Shown: piece after piece, positions 1-10,590 of the stretch
How positions within the stretch are numbered: position 1 is the stretch's first letter
Layout of the letters: each line of letters begins with the position of its first letter
NCBI GenBank assembly: GCA_015680685.1
Contig: MNCI01035354.1
Location: 773,751-837,750, forward strand
Direction: 5' to 3'
Origin: Gnetum montanum
Lineage: Eukaryota > Streptophyta > Gnetopsida > Gnetales > Gnetaceae
Length of the DNA: 64,000 nucleotides
Notes under the pieces: generated by a model
The model's input: only the letters and a program-made list of their open reading frames with translations
Database searches by the model: none
Told to the model about the DNA's origin: nothing
Program-made: the position numbers and the translations under genes

Positions 1-1515
1 GAGAGCACCTTACACTACGCACGTGGGAGCGTTCTCCTTTGGAGCGCCCTCCCTGAGAGCGCCTTGTGCTACGCACATGAGAGTGTTCTCCTCGAAAGCG
101 CCCTCATTGAGAGCGTTCTCTTGGAGAGTGCCCTCCTTGAGAACGGTCTCCCTGAGGATGCCCTCCTTGAGAGCATCCTCCTTAAGAGCGTGCTCCATGA
201 GAACGTTCTCCTTGAGAGCGCCCTCCTCGAGAGCACCTTCCGCTATGCACGTGACAATGTTCTCATTGAGAGCACCATTTCGGAGGACGCGCTCCCAGAG
301 AGCGCTCTCCCTGAGAGTGGCCTCCCTCATAGCATTTTTCCTGATAGTGCCTTGCGTTACGCATCTGGGAGTGTTCTCCTTCAGAGTGCCTTCGTTGAGA
401 GCATTCTCTCAGAGCGTGCCCTTCCTAAGAGTGCCCTCCGAGAGAAGGGTCTCCCTGAGGACGCCCTCCTTAAGAGTGTGCTCTGTGAGAGTGTTCTCCT
501 TCAGAGCGCCCTTCGTTAGAGCGGCTTTTTGGAAAGCGTTCTCCTTGAGAGCGCCCTTCATGAGAGCACCTTGCGCAACGCACGTGAGAGTGTTCTACTC
601 GAGAGCATTGTCTTGGAGAGCATCCTTCGTTAGAGCGCCCTCCCTAAGAGCTCCCTTCGTGGGAGCGTTCTCCCTGAGTACACCTTGCGCTATGCACGTG
701 AGAGTGGTCTCCTGGAGAGCGCCCTCGTTGAGAGCGTTCTCTCAGCGCACACCCTCCATGAGAGTGCCCTCCCTGAGAACGGGCTCACTGAGGACGCCCT
801 CTCCAATAGCGTCCTCCTTAAGACTGCCCTTTGCGAGATCGTTCTCTGTGAGAGCACCCTCTGTTAGAGCAGCCTCCCTGAGAGCGTTCTCCTTGAGATC
901 ACCCTCCCTAAGAGCGCCTTGTGCTATGCTCATGAGAGTGTTCTCCTTGAGAGCGTTCTCTCAAAGAGCACCTTCGGTTAGAGGGGTGTTCCTAAGAGCG
1001 TTCTCGCTGAGTGCACCCTCTTTGAGAGTGCCTTGCATTACGCACGTGAGAATGTTCTCCTCGAGAGCACGCTCGTTGAGAGCATTCTCATGGAGAGTAG
1101 CCTTTTTTAGAGCGTTCTCACTGAGAGTGCCCTCCCCGAGAGTGTTCTCACTGAGAGCGCTCTTTACGAGAGCATTTTCCTTGAGGACACCCTTACTTGG
1201 TGCTCCCTCTCTGAGAACGCTCTTTTTGAGAATGTGGTCTTCGTGACCAAATTTATAAGGGTGCGGGACGGTATGGCTAAAATTGGCCCAATCAGCATAT
1301 ATAGGGAGAGGTAGCATTCTTCCTGGGAGCATCGCACGATGCTCTTGCAAGAGCGCTCTCACGAGAGCACCTCACATAGCTGCACTGGCAAGAGCACGCT
1401 CTCATGAGAGCACCTCATGCAGCGCTTGCGAGAGCACTCTCCGTGGGAGTGCTTCTTGCTGCGCACGTGATGGTGTTCTCTCAAGGAGTGTCCTCCATCA
1501 GAGAGCCTTGCATTG
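1..1515. repeat. Degenerate 15-bp minisatellite (GAGAGCG-YYCTC-CTT type)
   Basis: About 1.5 kb of head-to-tail 15-bp units close to GAGAGCGTTCTCCTT or GAGAGCGCCCTCCTT. The core is near-palindromic (GAGAGCGCTCTC occurs near 299). Longer landmark units containing a TACGCACGTGAGAGTG-like stretch recur near 10, 64, 243, 355, 577, 690, 925 and 1035, with several gaps close to 110 or 220-235 bp, so there is a higher-order period. Since 15 is a multiple of three and the unit lacks stops, long open frames arise on both strands; their translations are pure Ser-Leu-Arg-Ala or Glu-Ser-Val-Leu style repeats and are not evidence of genes. The array is interrupted at about 1235-1325 by non-repeat sequence with a CCAAT-like and a TATATA-like stretch. 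Confidence 0.93.
1235..1325 (+). promoter_or_regulatory. Possible promoter-like spacer inside the minisatellite
   Basis: A non-repeat island between two minisatellite blocks. It holds TTTATAAGG near 1250, CCCAATCAGC near 1288 and CATATATAGGG near 1297. In the other elements of this window palindromic arrays lie just upstream of TATA boxes, so by analogy this could be an expanded promoter array. The link is inference only. Confidence 0.25.
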
Positions 1516-1524
1516 CGCATTTGA

Positions 1525-4420
1525 GATTGGCATGATAGAATTATATGTTGAATATGTTTTGGGTGATTTTGATATAAGGGATTACCATCCCATAGCTTTA
1601 CAACGTATGATGAACTCAAGGCAGAAGAGCCAACATACACTGTTGAAGGGTAAGGAGGTCCCGCACGTCCTAAGTAAAATCGGAGATGGTGAACCACTTG
1701 TAACTGGTTCACTATCAAGAGATGTTCCCCCTCCTAACAATAGTGAGGAGGTGGGGTATCAGAACCTATGCTCCACGATACAAAACCCTGGTTCTAACAC
1801 CTGTGAATGCCAACTATTCATTGAGGGAACAACAACAAATGACAAGGACGAGCACTTAGATCGTCACCATGATCGGGGTCGAAGCCATAGAAGAGAAGGT
1901 AAGAAACATCGCCATAGCGATGGTTCTCCTTCTTCTTTGCCTTCATCACATCACTCACCCTCTCCTTCCACATCAGGCTACAATCATCAAGAGCATAACG
2001 GAGAGGATAAAGGTATGAAAAATGAGAGACCTTGATGAGAGAGTCGAGAGAGAGGATAAGGGCATGAACGAAGGGAAAGTAGGGAACAACGGAGACATCA
2101 CAGGCATCATGAAAGAGATGATCATGACAAGCCCCTACTTGCAACCTAAAGTATGCTCGATATAACAGATGCCGTAAGAATTTCCACAAGACATTTAAAA
2201 AATAGTCGAATCAAGCATTTAGACATGAACAATATCCCATGCTTTGAGGGGGGATACAACGCTGATCCACAGCATCATTTATAGGCATTCCATGATGCCT
2301 GTGCCTTGCAAAACATAGAGAATGAGTGGCAAAAACTAAAGTTGTTTCCCCGGACACTCATCAAGAAAGCAAAGAGTTGGTACCGGTCCTTAGAACTGGA
2401 AACCATTAGGAGGTGGAGTACGATGTTAGAACTCTTTAATGATAAGTATCAGACTTACTCCAGAGTGTCTAATTTGCGTAAGTAGATCCAAGGATGGAAG
2501 CAAGGTACTCATGAACCCTTGGATGCTGCCATGGGCCGCTACTATGCATTGTTACATCGTTGCCCGGGCCATGGTTACGCACAGCGGGATCAACTCCGCC
2601 ACATCGTAGATGGGCTAAGGTATGAAACTAGGAGAACCCTTGGGACTTATGCCCAAGGATGATTATCAGAACTTAGATCCCATGAAGTTCACAGATTGAT
2701 GGAGCAAGTAGCAAAAGAAGAAGGGGAGCTACAAAAAAGGAAAAGTGTGGAAGAATACAACCGTGATCCCTCTCTTCGAAAGAAAGGAGTGAAATTTTGC
2801 GATGAAGAGGATGAGTCACCAATTGAAGAGTTGGTGAATAGGAAAACCTTGCCACTTCAAAAGCTAACAATAGAAGTAGCAACTAAGGTAGAAGAAGTAT
2901 GGATCTCCTTAGATAGTAAAATTGAAACTGTCTTGAAAATTATAGAAGAGTCTAAGGAGGAACGAAGTAGTGACAAGGATAAGAAAAAGCAGAGAGATTT
3001 AGGCCCTGCACGTGACAAGGGTAAGGGGAAAACTACTATCTCCGATGAGGTTGTGGAATCAGACACAGATGATGATGGTGGATGTGAGATCTGTGACTAT
3101 GACCATCCTAAGGGATGTTGTCCAATCATCTCACATCTACAAGAGTCTGGGGTGTATGCACTTAACCTGAGACTCAACAAATGGCAGACACCCCGTAGGT
3201 TACCTTATCCCCAAGGCAACCCAAGACAGTTCCATCAACCCTTAATGTATTATCCAAGTGGAACTCCACCACAACCCGTCGGACAACATCAACAGTGGCA
3301 ATACCCACAATCATGGGGGATGCCACTGCTGAAACAACAGTACCCTTACCGGTAGCCTGATCCTTATGGATATTACATGCAGCAGCTGATTTCTCCAAGT
3401 GACTCCATGGGTCACACAACTCCCCAACGTCACTACCAAGTTTGGGAGTACTTTAGAAGGACTCCTTCTCCCCCGGGAGACACTCCATACCCATACCATC
3501 CTCCTCATCCGTCCGCACCTCTTCCACCTGTAGTTCCCACAACACCTCCTGCTCCAACAATGTAAGGAGAACTCCCTACTCAACCGTAGCAACGCCACGC
3601 TACGAGAGACGTAAACATTCAACTCACTGCTGGTTCTAACAACCACAAAAAGAGAAGACCTTTCTTCAGAACCAAAAGCCTAGACAAGCTCTCACAACAA
3701 CAAACAATTGAGTCTATGTATGCTCCTCCAACACATAGAGCTTCAGTGCTCCCTTTAGTCCAAAATCAGAGCTTAACGCAGATGGTTATGTTAACACATA
3801 CCATAACCGACTGGATCAAGGTAGGCCACCTTCCCAGGAAACTAACTGACCCTGGGAGTCCCTTAATCTATCTCCAAATCATCGAAAATGAACCACATAA
3901 GGCTCTTCTTGACTCAGGTTCTGAAGTCAACTTAATATCACGAGAGGTGTATCATGCCTGGAACCTGCCCCAACTTAAGAAGAGCAACATTCAACTAGAG
4001 CTGGCAAACCAGTCCATCACCATTTCCTTGGGATTGTTGGAGGACATTGTTACCACTGTGTGTGGTTGGTCCTACCCAGCTGATTTCCTGGTGATTGAAG
4101 TAAACAACAACAAAGGGAACTTCCCAATTATAATGGGAAGGGCATGGTTGAGCACAGTAGATGCATGCCTAGGCATTCGTGATCTTTCCTTGGAAATTTC
4201 TAAGATAAACATTTATGGAAAGATTGAGAAGAGGAAAGTTCCATGCATCACATACAGTGATTCATCGGGTGATGACATGGAGGAAATGCCTCCATGTAAC
4301 AGGTGTGCCCTTGAAACTTTAAGACAAAGATCCCTGTATGTAGTAACCACACAACATGTAGTAGACACCCCGTGGTTGATAGCTACTAGAAAGAGCAATC
4401 GAAAAATATGTATGGAATGA
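1525..4420 (+). pseudogene. gag-protease polyprotein remnant of Elem-1
   Basis: Gag packages element RNA and the protease matures the polyprotein. The first part (1525-2035) is open and runs directly out of the minisatellite, giving a chimeric open frame from 1283. Frame and stop damage follows at 2035-2690. From 2696 to 4420 one frame continues with stops only at about 3353 and 3563. Visible parts: a retrotransposon gag domain around 2420-2660 (YYALLHRCPGHG, GLRYETRRTLGTYAQG), a knuckle CEICDYDHPKGCC near 3085, a Pro/Gln-rich stretch to 3565, then a pepsin-like protease with LLDSGSEVNLI near 3905 and FPIIMGRAWLS near 4120. The protease block (3716-4420) is uninterrupted and is the best preserved protease in the window. 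It ends shortly after a Cys pair near 4300; RT should follow but is deleted. Confidence 0.85.
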
Positions 4421-6233
4421 ACTGAGGAAACAACTCATGTCAACAACGAAGGCATAGATACATTGGACTCTGAGCGTCGCCAACTTCCACCCCTTAATCT
4501 AAGAACATCACTTCGGAAAAGTTGGACACTTCTTAGAAATTCAAACAAGTGCTCAATATTTCGGATCTCTCCCTTTCCATTCAATCATGGGAGAGATGGC
4601 CACCGATGCTAACCATTTTGGGCCCTCAGTTCTTTTTAAGTTTTTATTTTACATATTTTTGTTTTACAAGTTTTTATTTTACACATTTTTGTCTTACACA
4701 TTTTTGTCTTACACATTTTTTTCTTACACGTTTTTGTTTTACAATTTTCTTAAACTTTTCTTGTTTTTGTTTTACAAATTTCTTTAACTTTTCTTGTTTT
4801 TTTTTTACATCATCATTATACTTTTTTATTTTGTGTGTGTGTGTGTGCGCGTGCGATCCACCTTGTAATTTTGTCATCAATAAGTGTTCTTCATGATGGT
4901 ATGAATTGTTTTCATGTTGATTGCTAATGTTTGATTTTGACCTTTAAGTCACAATGTTGATACCAAGGTATGTTTCTTTTGATATGACAGGCAATGAGAT
5001 GACTTCATCCATCCACCAATTTCTATGGTCTCTCTTGGCTTGGAAATGTACAGTCCCTTTCATAATAAGAACTCTAACGAATCAGTGACTGGGCATTTCT
5101 CAAACTAAAGAAGGACTCAAGGATTGAAAGGGGTGTGACTTCAAGGAAACTTGATGTTTTCGTGTTGGCTATTCTCTTGGGTGCTTGGATGTTTTTCTTC
5201 TTGAGTTTCCTTACCGTTTCGACGTTACCCAATTATCGAGAAGCTGAGCAATAAAAATAACAAAGTCTTTTCATAGTGTGGTTCTCACGCATAAAAACAC
5301 AAAACACAAAAAAAAAGTGAGAATTCAAAGCACACCCCTTAGACAAAATAATCCCTTGGGCTACAAGCACTAGTTATGGAACTAAAAATGTTCCCTCTGA
5401 CTAAGGCTCTTCTCACTTCCCATTCTCTCCTTGTTTCTTTGGAATGGTGGTGGCTCTTGGGTGAAGGCATTCTTGTTGCTTCAAGAGGATGGTTTGGTCG
5501 AATGCATTAATGTGAAGTCACTGGAAGTGGTTTGTTTGAGGCTAGATTTGGAATGGGATTTGCTAAGTCACATTAATCATAAACTACACAAGGGGCCGTG
5601 CACCACCTTGTTCTTGGGATTCCATTACATTCTCTTCTCTCCATCCTTCTCTCCATTATTCACCTCATTGCTGGTTGTATCATTAGTGTATATATATTTT
5701 GGTTGATGCATTATTTTCTTTTTGGTAAATTCTTGTGGTTAAGACTTTACCTCTTATTCCAATTGACATTCCTAGAGCCTACGGACTCTTTGGATGTGGG
5801 TTTGTCAGGGCATTAATGGCATGAGCCTACTTTGGGGAGGACCCACTAACATTCCTCTTTGGTGCATCAGTTAAATTCTTTTCCCTAACATTTTTGCAAT
5901 TAATTTTATTTTGTTCATTTCCATCTTGACATCCATTTTATCAATGCCATAGTTGTCCCTTTTTATCTATCTTTCTTACTCCTTTTCTTTCTCCATTCTA
6001 ATGCTACCGGAGGTTCACGATTAGTCATGGGGGTACAGGGCCCGATTTTTTCGATTTTCTCCTAGCCCCAATTTTTTCATAACCCCTACACCTTCGGTAG
6101 TCACCACTAATACATCTCCAAATCCGCAATCATCCATACCACAACCTAGCTAATGGACTTACACCAAAGCAAGGTATTAATTACATGATGATTCATTTAC
6201 CCTTGCTAATATAAGATTGTGTTGTATGTGCAG
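4421..6233 (+). other. Post-pol noncoding segment of Elem-1, with T-rich tract and (GT)n
   Basis: No credible gene. 4530-4610 matches the region just after integrase in Elem-5. 4625-4810 is a T-rich tract of TTTTTGTTTTACA-like units, followed by a (GT)n/(GC) run near 4832-4852. 4980-5860 matches the noncoding segment of Elem-5 (for example near 5260 and 62805), including GGTGTGACTTCAAGG near 5130 and GGGGAGGACCCACT near 5837. Around 6030 AGTCATGGGGGTA resembles the internal polypurine-like motif. The palindromic internal promoter seen in other elements is missing here, so a deletion near 6000 is likely. Confidence 0.7.
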
Positions 6234-6416
6234 ATGGCGATCATACAACAACGGATTAGATCTGGAGCAAACACTTGGAATGGAGCAGTGCTAGAAGCAG
6301 CTATGCAAGGAGCAAGATCGATGGTGCGCTTACTAATGGACAACGACAGGCGCAATCTTGGCATTGGCAGCAGCAACACTTCTTTCTCTCTCTCTTTCTC
6401 TCAAGCTACCAAATGA
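6234..6416 (+). pseudogene. Short ORF at the ORF2 position of Elem-1
   Basis: Sixty codons starting MAIIQQRIRSGANTWN, directly after TATGTGCAG, with TTGCTAAT about 25 nt upstream resembling a branch site. The same arrangement precedes ORF2 in Elem-2, -4 and -7, which is why this ATG was chosen. The peptide itself is not clearly similar to the N-terminus of ORF2 (MAPKR type) in the others, and the frame ends far before the usual ORF2 length (about 930 codons). Either the rest was deleted or this subfamily has a different ORF2. Confidence 0.4.
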
Positions 6417-6598
6417 GGCCTGATGTCAATGTAATAAGGTGTTCACCCTTGTTGTCATGAACACCAGTTTTGTCAAGTCTTATAATGATGATCCATTCAC
6501 AAGTCATCCCATTAGTTTCATATTGAGTCAATAATCCCATACCTTCCCAATATTTTGTAAGGAACTTGAGGATGAGTTTTTATTCAGTCATGGGGGTA
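6417..6598 (+). promoter_or_regulatory. 3' untranslated end and polypurine tract of Elem-1
   Basis: Matches the sequence before the 3' LTR of Elem-2 (AGTCAATAATCCCATACCT, AGTTTTTATTCAGTCATGGGGG). CATGGGGGTA at 6589-6598 directly abuts the LTR start TGATGAG and is the plus-strand primer (PPT). Confidence 0.75.
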
Positions 6599-7397
6599 TG
6601 ATGAGATGCGATATTACATGGACCACGATATCGCGTAGGTGATATCACGTCATCCCGTGCGATATCGCGTACACGATATCGTGGTACGCCACAAAATCTA
6701 TAAATAAGAGGCGGCTCTCCCTTGTTTCATCATCCTAGGCTAAACAGTAGGAAAACTCTAGCAGATTGATCACTCCAGAGATAGAATATTTTCCATGTGC
6801 CCACAATAGGAGTCCTAAAGTGAACGGATCTTTATTCGAGCAAACATTGTACCTGAACACAAGTTTGTGTACGGCAATAAAGACGAGCTTCTTGGATAAA
6901 CCTTGCAGTGCATGTTATTTACTATTTTCCATTTACATGCTTTATTAGGAATTAAATCTCTCTAAACCCTTCTCTCCTAGTTAAGTGCCTCAATACGACC
7001 GCTTCGAGCACGTGCATTACGTGTGGTGATCCCAGCAACGATTAGTGTTTGGTAGCCACGGTTGCATTGGTTCAGGGTGTGTATGGTAAGTGGGAACAGA
7101 TGCTAACGCTAGGTACTTTAGGCTTAGTTCATTAGTTAGAATTAGTTAGTTAATCTCTTCAACCCTTCACCTCAATGGCATAGGAGATATAAATCGAAAA
7201 GACCATAAAAATCATATGCCTCAGACTTACTTAACCATACACCGTGACAACTACAAGTAAGTCTAGGAAGACAACGAATGGTTAACCTTAAGTGTTCCAT
7301 GAAGCGTGTAGGCACTTAGTCTGCAGAGTTCAACCAGATCGCACGTGTTATGCTCGTATTCGTATGGTTGAGTGTAGGGGTACCTCGCCACTCATCA
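6599..7397 (+). repeat. 3' LTR of Elem-1
   Basis: 799 bp beginning TGATGAG and ending CTCATCA, a 7-bp terminal inverted repeat. Its U3 holds several GATATCGCG-type palindromes (about 6608-6685), then TATAAATAA near 6699 and an AATAAAGACGAG polyadenylation-like signal near 6880. It resembles the solo LTR at 14065-15050 and the LTR of Elem-5 more than the LTRs of Elem-2/4/6/7. Confidence 0.88.
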
Positions 7398-7792
7398 CAA
7401 GGTGACTTCTTTACAAAAAAAGAAAAATAAATTTTAAAGGTATCTAACATTGAATTTTGCCTAACTCATCACTTCACTTGATTCACTTAGTAGTGAACTC
7501 ACTTGGTAATCTCAGTAACAATTATAGAAGTCCAAGACATCTACAGTAAATCGAGACTAGATGCTTATCATGCTAGGATAGAGTAGATTTACATTCCTAT
7601 TATTACTTAGACTTAGAAATTAATATTTACTTTTATTATGTCTACAACTAGAAGTATTATGAGCCTAACAACATCAACATATCGTATGCCTCACTAAGAC
7701 TTAAACTATATACTCTAACTTTACTAACTCAAAGTGGGAAGATAACTATTATGAAATTACCATCAACTACTAGCATACTTACATTGTCCATC
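7398..7792 (+). repeat. 5' LTR of Elem-3, middle fragment
   Basis: Diverged LTR sequence: CACTTGGTAATCTCAGTA near 7500, AGTCCAAGACATCTACAG near 7530, CGTATGCCTCACTAAGAC near 7684 and CAAAGTGGGAAGATAACT near 7731 line up with the 3' half of the other LTRs. The LTR continues at 17341 after Elem-2. The 5' part must lie left of Elem-1, outside this window. Confidence 0.7.
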
Positions 7793-8660
7793 TGATGGGA
7801 CGTGATATCACATGGGCCGCGATATCGCCTCCACCGTAATATCGCATCCCCCGCGATATCGCATATGCGATATCGCGTCTTCCCTATGATATCGCGTATG
7901 CTATATCATAGTCCACCGCAATGTTTATAAATAAGAAGCGGCTCTCCCTTGTTTATGATCATAGTTTAGATTGTAGTGAAACTCTGGCAGTTTGATCCCT
8001 CTAGAGTTGGATTATTTTTCCAGTGCCTACCCGCAATGTGGTGAATGTAATTGTACGACATTCTTTATTTGAGTGTGATGTAATTGGACGTGCACATGAC
8101 CAGCAATAAAGATCGAGATTACTTCATCATTGCAACATTCACTTTGTTATTTATTTTTTTGTTTATTTAATTGTTATTTACTGCTTTCTCTCTCTCACCC
8201 TTACCTCCTAGTAACCTGGAATGAGTACGACTTGATTACGAGCATTTAAGTATGACTACTTGGTATCCCAGTGGCGTACCTAGGATCTGTGCATGGTAAT
8301 CCTAGTGGTAGTCATGCACGAAGTCCAAGATGTGTACGGATGATCAAGGAATTGGCTACTCATCGCACTTAGGCTAGATTAGATTCTCTTACCCTTTCTC
8401 TCCTAGCTTAGCTTAGTTAATATTACTTTCCACTACCTTCAGGAGTAGCGTTAGAATTAGGAACACATCATACACCTCACTCTGGACTAAATCATACGTG
8501 ACAAATATAAATACTAGTCCAAATGGGAAGATAGCAAACTACAACCTAAGGTTAACTATCTAGGTGCCACAGCTAGTCCGTCTGCGGAGTTCGACTGGAT
8601 CGCGCATGAAAACACTCGTATTCATATGGTTGAGTGTAGGGGTATCTCGACCACTCATCA
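7793..8660 (+). repeat. 5' LTR of Elem-2
   Basis: 868 bp from TGATGGG to CTCATCA. U3 carries an array of GATATC palindromes at about 7806-7915, followed by TATAAATA at 7926-7933. AATAAAGATCGAG near 8104 is the likely polyadenylation signal in R. Nearly the same as the LTR at 16485, apart mainly from transitions and a shorter array there. Confidence 0.93.
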
Positions 8661-8661
8661 T

Positions 8662-8679
8662 TGGTGCCATTGCTGGGGA
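8662..8679 (+). promoter_or_regulatory. Primer binding site (tRNA-Asp type) of Elem-2
   Basis: TGGTGCCATTGCTGGGGA, one base after the LTR. It differs from the complement of the plant tRNA-Asp 3' end (TGGCGCCGTTGCCGGGGA) by three transitions, all explicable as decay of CG sites. Confidence 0.8.
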
Positions 8680-8805
8680 TGGTGCAAGTTATCTAGATTA
8701 GTTATATCATACAAGGTCGCTATATAAGGACTTAACGATATATCTCTTAGGAAGAAGAAATAATTATAAAAATTCACATACAAATTCACACACAATTTCA
8801 TAACA

Positions 8806-10590
8806 ATGTCTCTCCTACAAGATAATAATAACGCCACACTTAGTGAGGAAGTTCATTGGAGAACCAACGAACTATATGATGATGAAGATTGGAGTATACA
8901 ACCTGAAGTAGGGGTCTCTTATAAACATGAACAAAAACAACGTCATCACAACACACGAAGACATAACTTACCCGATGACGATGAACCCCTATTGGCCACT
9001 ACAAGCCTAATGCAAATACAAGAGGCTATTCGAATCTCNTTGTTAAAACCAAATTCAATATGATGCTGGTCAACAATGGTACAAGTCTTTAACGAAAAAT
9101 ATCAAACCTACGCAAGAGTATCAGCCTTGAGGAAACAAATCCAAGGATGGAAACAAGCACAACATGAACCCTTGGACATGGCCTTAGAAAGATATTATGC
9201 ACTATTAAACAACTGTCCAGGCCATGGGTTTTCCAAGGAAAGGCCAATGTACCATATTATTGATTGGCTACGTAATGAAACAAGAGAGACCTTAGGAATG
9301 TATGCCCAAGGTCAACTATACCAACTATGAACCAATCAAGTCCAAGAGCTTATTAAGCAGGTAGCAAAAGAAGAAGGAGAAGTAGCTAGATGGGAGAGTG
9401 TTGAAAAACATCAATAGGACCAAAATTTCAACTTCACAAAGGTCCATGATCATAAAAAGAAGAGATCAAAAACTCTCAAGGTGGAAACATCATCTTTACC
9501 AATACAACAATCGTTAGAAGAAGCCGAGGCAAAGATAAATAAGATGTTGGAATGGATGTATCAAAAGTGTGGAGAATATATCAATACCATTGGAGATAGA
9601 GTTTTGACAACCCAAGAAGCAGGACAAAACATTAGACATTCGAAAGAAAAGAATAAAGGAAATAAGCGCTCAACTATCAATCATATGTATGAATGCAACA
9701 TATGCCTGTACGATCACCCCAAAGGCCAATGCCCAATATTGTTACATCTACATGAGCATTGGGGAAACACATTACATCCAAAGTTCATACAGAGGTATTG
9801 TGTTCAATCACAGTGGCAAAAATCCCAGTCATGGAGGAGATCACCCTTAGACTGGAGGCACCCTTCATATTTTCTGAACTCAAATGATTATCACATTCAA
9901 CATCCTGTTTCTCCATTTGGGCCAACATACTCTATCTCACCACAATACTATTCTCCTCAATACTATCAGCCCATACCTCCAACACAACTGCCACCTTGTG
10001 CACCTTATATTCCTCCTAACTTTCAACGTTCTTATTCTTTCCCTCCTTTCACAATGCCACCAACTATTCCTAAGGTGTTTGTGCCACCACAACAACCCAC
10101 GAACAACACTTGTGCTGCTACTACCAACAGCAGTAAGAAGCCTCCTCAACATCAAAAGTGCCCCTTCTTTAAACATGGTCGTAAGAAGGGACAACATAAT
10201 TTAGAGGCCACTGCATCTTCCAACCTAGCACAAGTCCCATACTGTGGTGCACCCTTACCTCCAAACCCAACGCCTCATGTAACTTCATCAGGGCCACCAA
10301 CTCACACGCCAACAACCATACGGCCCAATGAACATAACCATGGGAGGCATCAACCTAATCCTTGCATACCATCTAACGGTCACAAACATCATAGTGGGCC
10401 AACTCGTTATCTAGGAACTACATCGTATAAAGTGCCCCACTATGCTTACTATAATCAAGTGTGTGAACCCCAAGGGGATAAGTATAGATTAGTTCCAATA
10501 CTTCCAATATGCAAGGATCTCCATCTTACATTTATTAATCCTTATCATCCTCAACCGATTAGTTATGGGGGATATCCCCCATTTCAATAA
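8806..10590 (+). pseudogene. gag of Elem-2, with stops and an internal deletion
   Basis: One reading frame from MSLLQDNNN to SYGGYPPFQ, followed by TAA. Stops at about 9061, 9328 and 9417 match Arg codons (CGA or CGG) in Elem-7, so they are probable cytosine-deamination stops. About 200 bp that Elem-7 retains are missing at the single N at 9039, removing the DLNNFPKFSGGYDLDP block. Domains: gag domain 9076-9330 (ALERYYALLNNCPGHG), basic coiled stretch 9340-9650, knuckle CNICLYDHPKGQC at 9694-9732 and a His/Pro/Gln/Ser-rich tail (9733-10590) that ends in the PPT-like GTTATGGGGG. Codons 9481-10590 are fully open. No protease follows. Confidence 0.88.

Larger units (their letters stand above)
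1516..7397 (+). mobile_element. Elem-1: 5'-truncated Ty3/gypsy (Athila-like) LTR retrotransposon
   Basis: Contains the C-terminal two thirds of gag, a protease, the conserved post-pol noncoding segment, a short ORF after a splice-acceptor-like site, a polypurine tract and a 3' LTR (6599-7397). RT, RNase H and integrase are missing: the sequence passes from just after the protease (about 4420) to the sequence that follows integrase in Elem-5 (TCAATCATGGGAGAGATGG near 4582). The 5' LTR, PBS and gag start are absent; the minisatellite abuts gag instead. LTR sequence places it near Elem-5 and the solo LTR at 14065. It appears inserted in the 5' LTR of Elem-3, because LTR-like sequence resumes at 7398. 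Confidence 0.8.

Noticed and set aside
10-1362. Long open frames on both strands (up to 407 codons) with Ser-Leu-Arg-Ala or Leu-Lys-Glu repeats
   Set aside because: They follow from a 15-bp stop-free repeat unit; three frames and both strands are open at once and no start context or non-repeat domain supports a gene.
4549-4896. Phe/Leu-rich frames with apparent membrane segments, 4549-4896
   Set aside because: T-rich tract and (GT)n repeat of the post-pol segment; not a membrane protein.
7806-7915. CRISPR-like appearance of regularly spaced GATATCGCG repeats
   Set aside because: Units are short, variable and palindromic, lie in LTR U3 upstream of a TATA box and recur in every element; the context is plant nuclear DNA.
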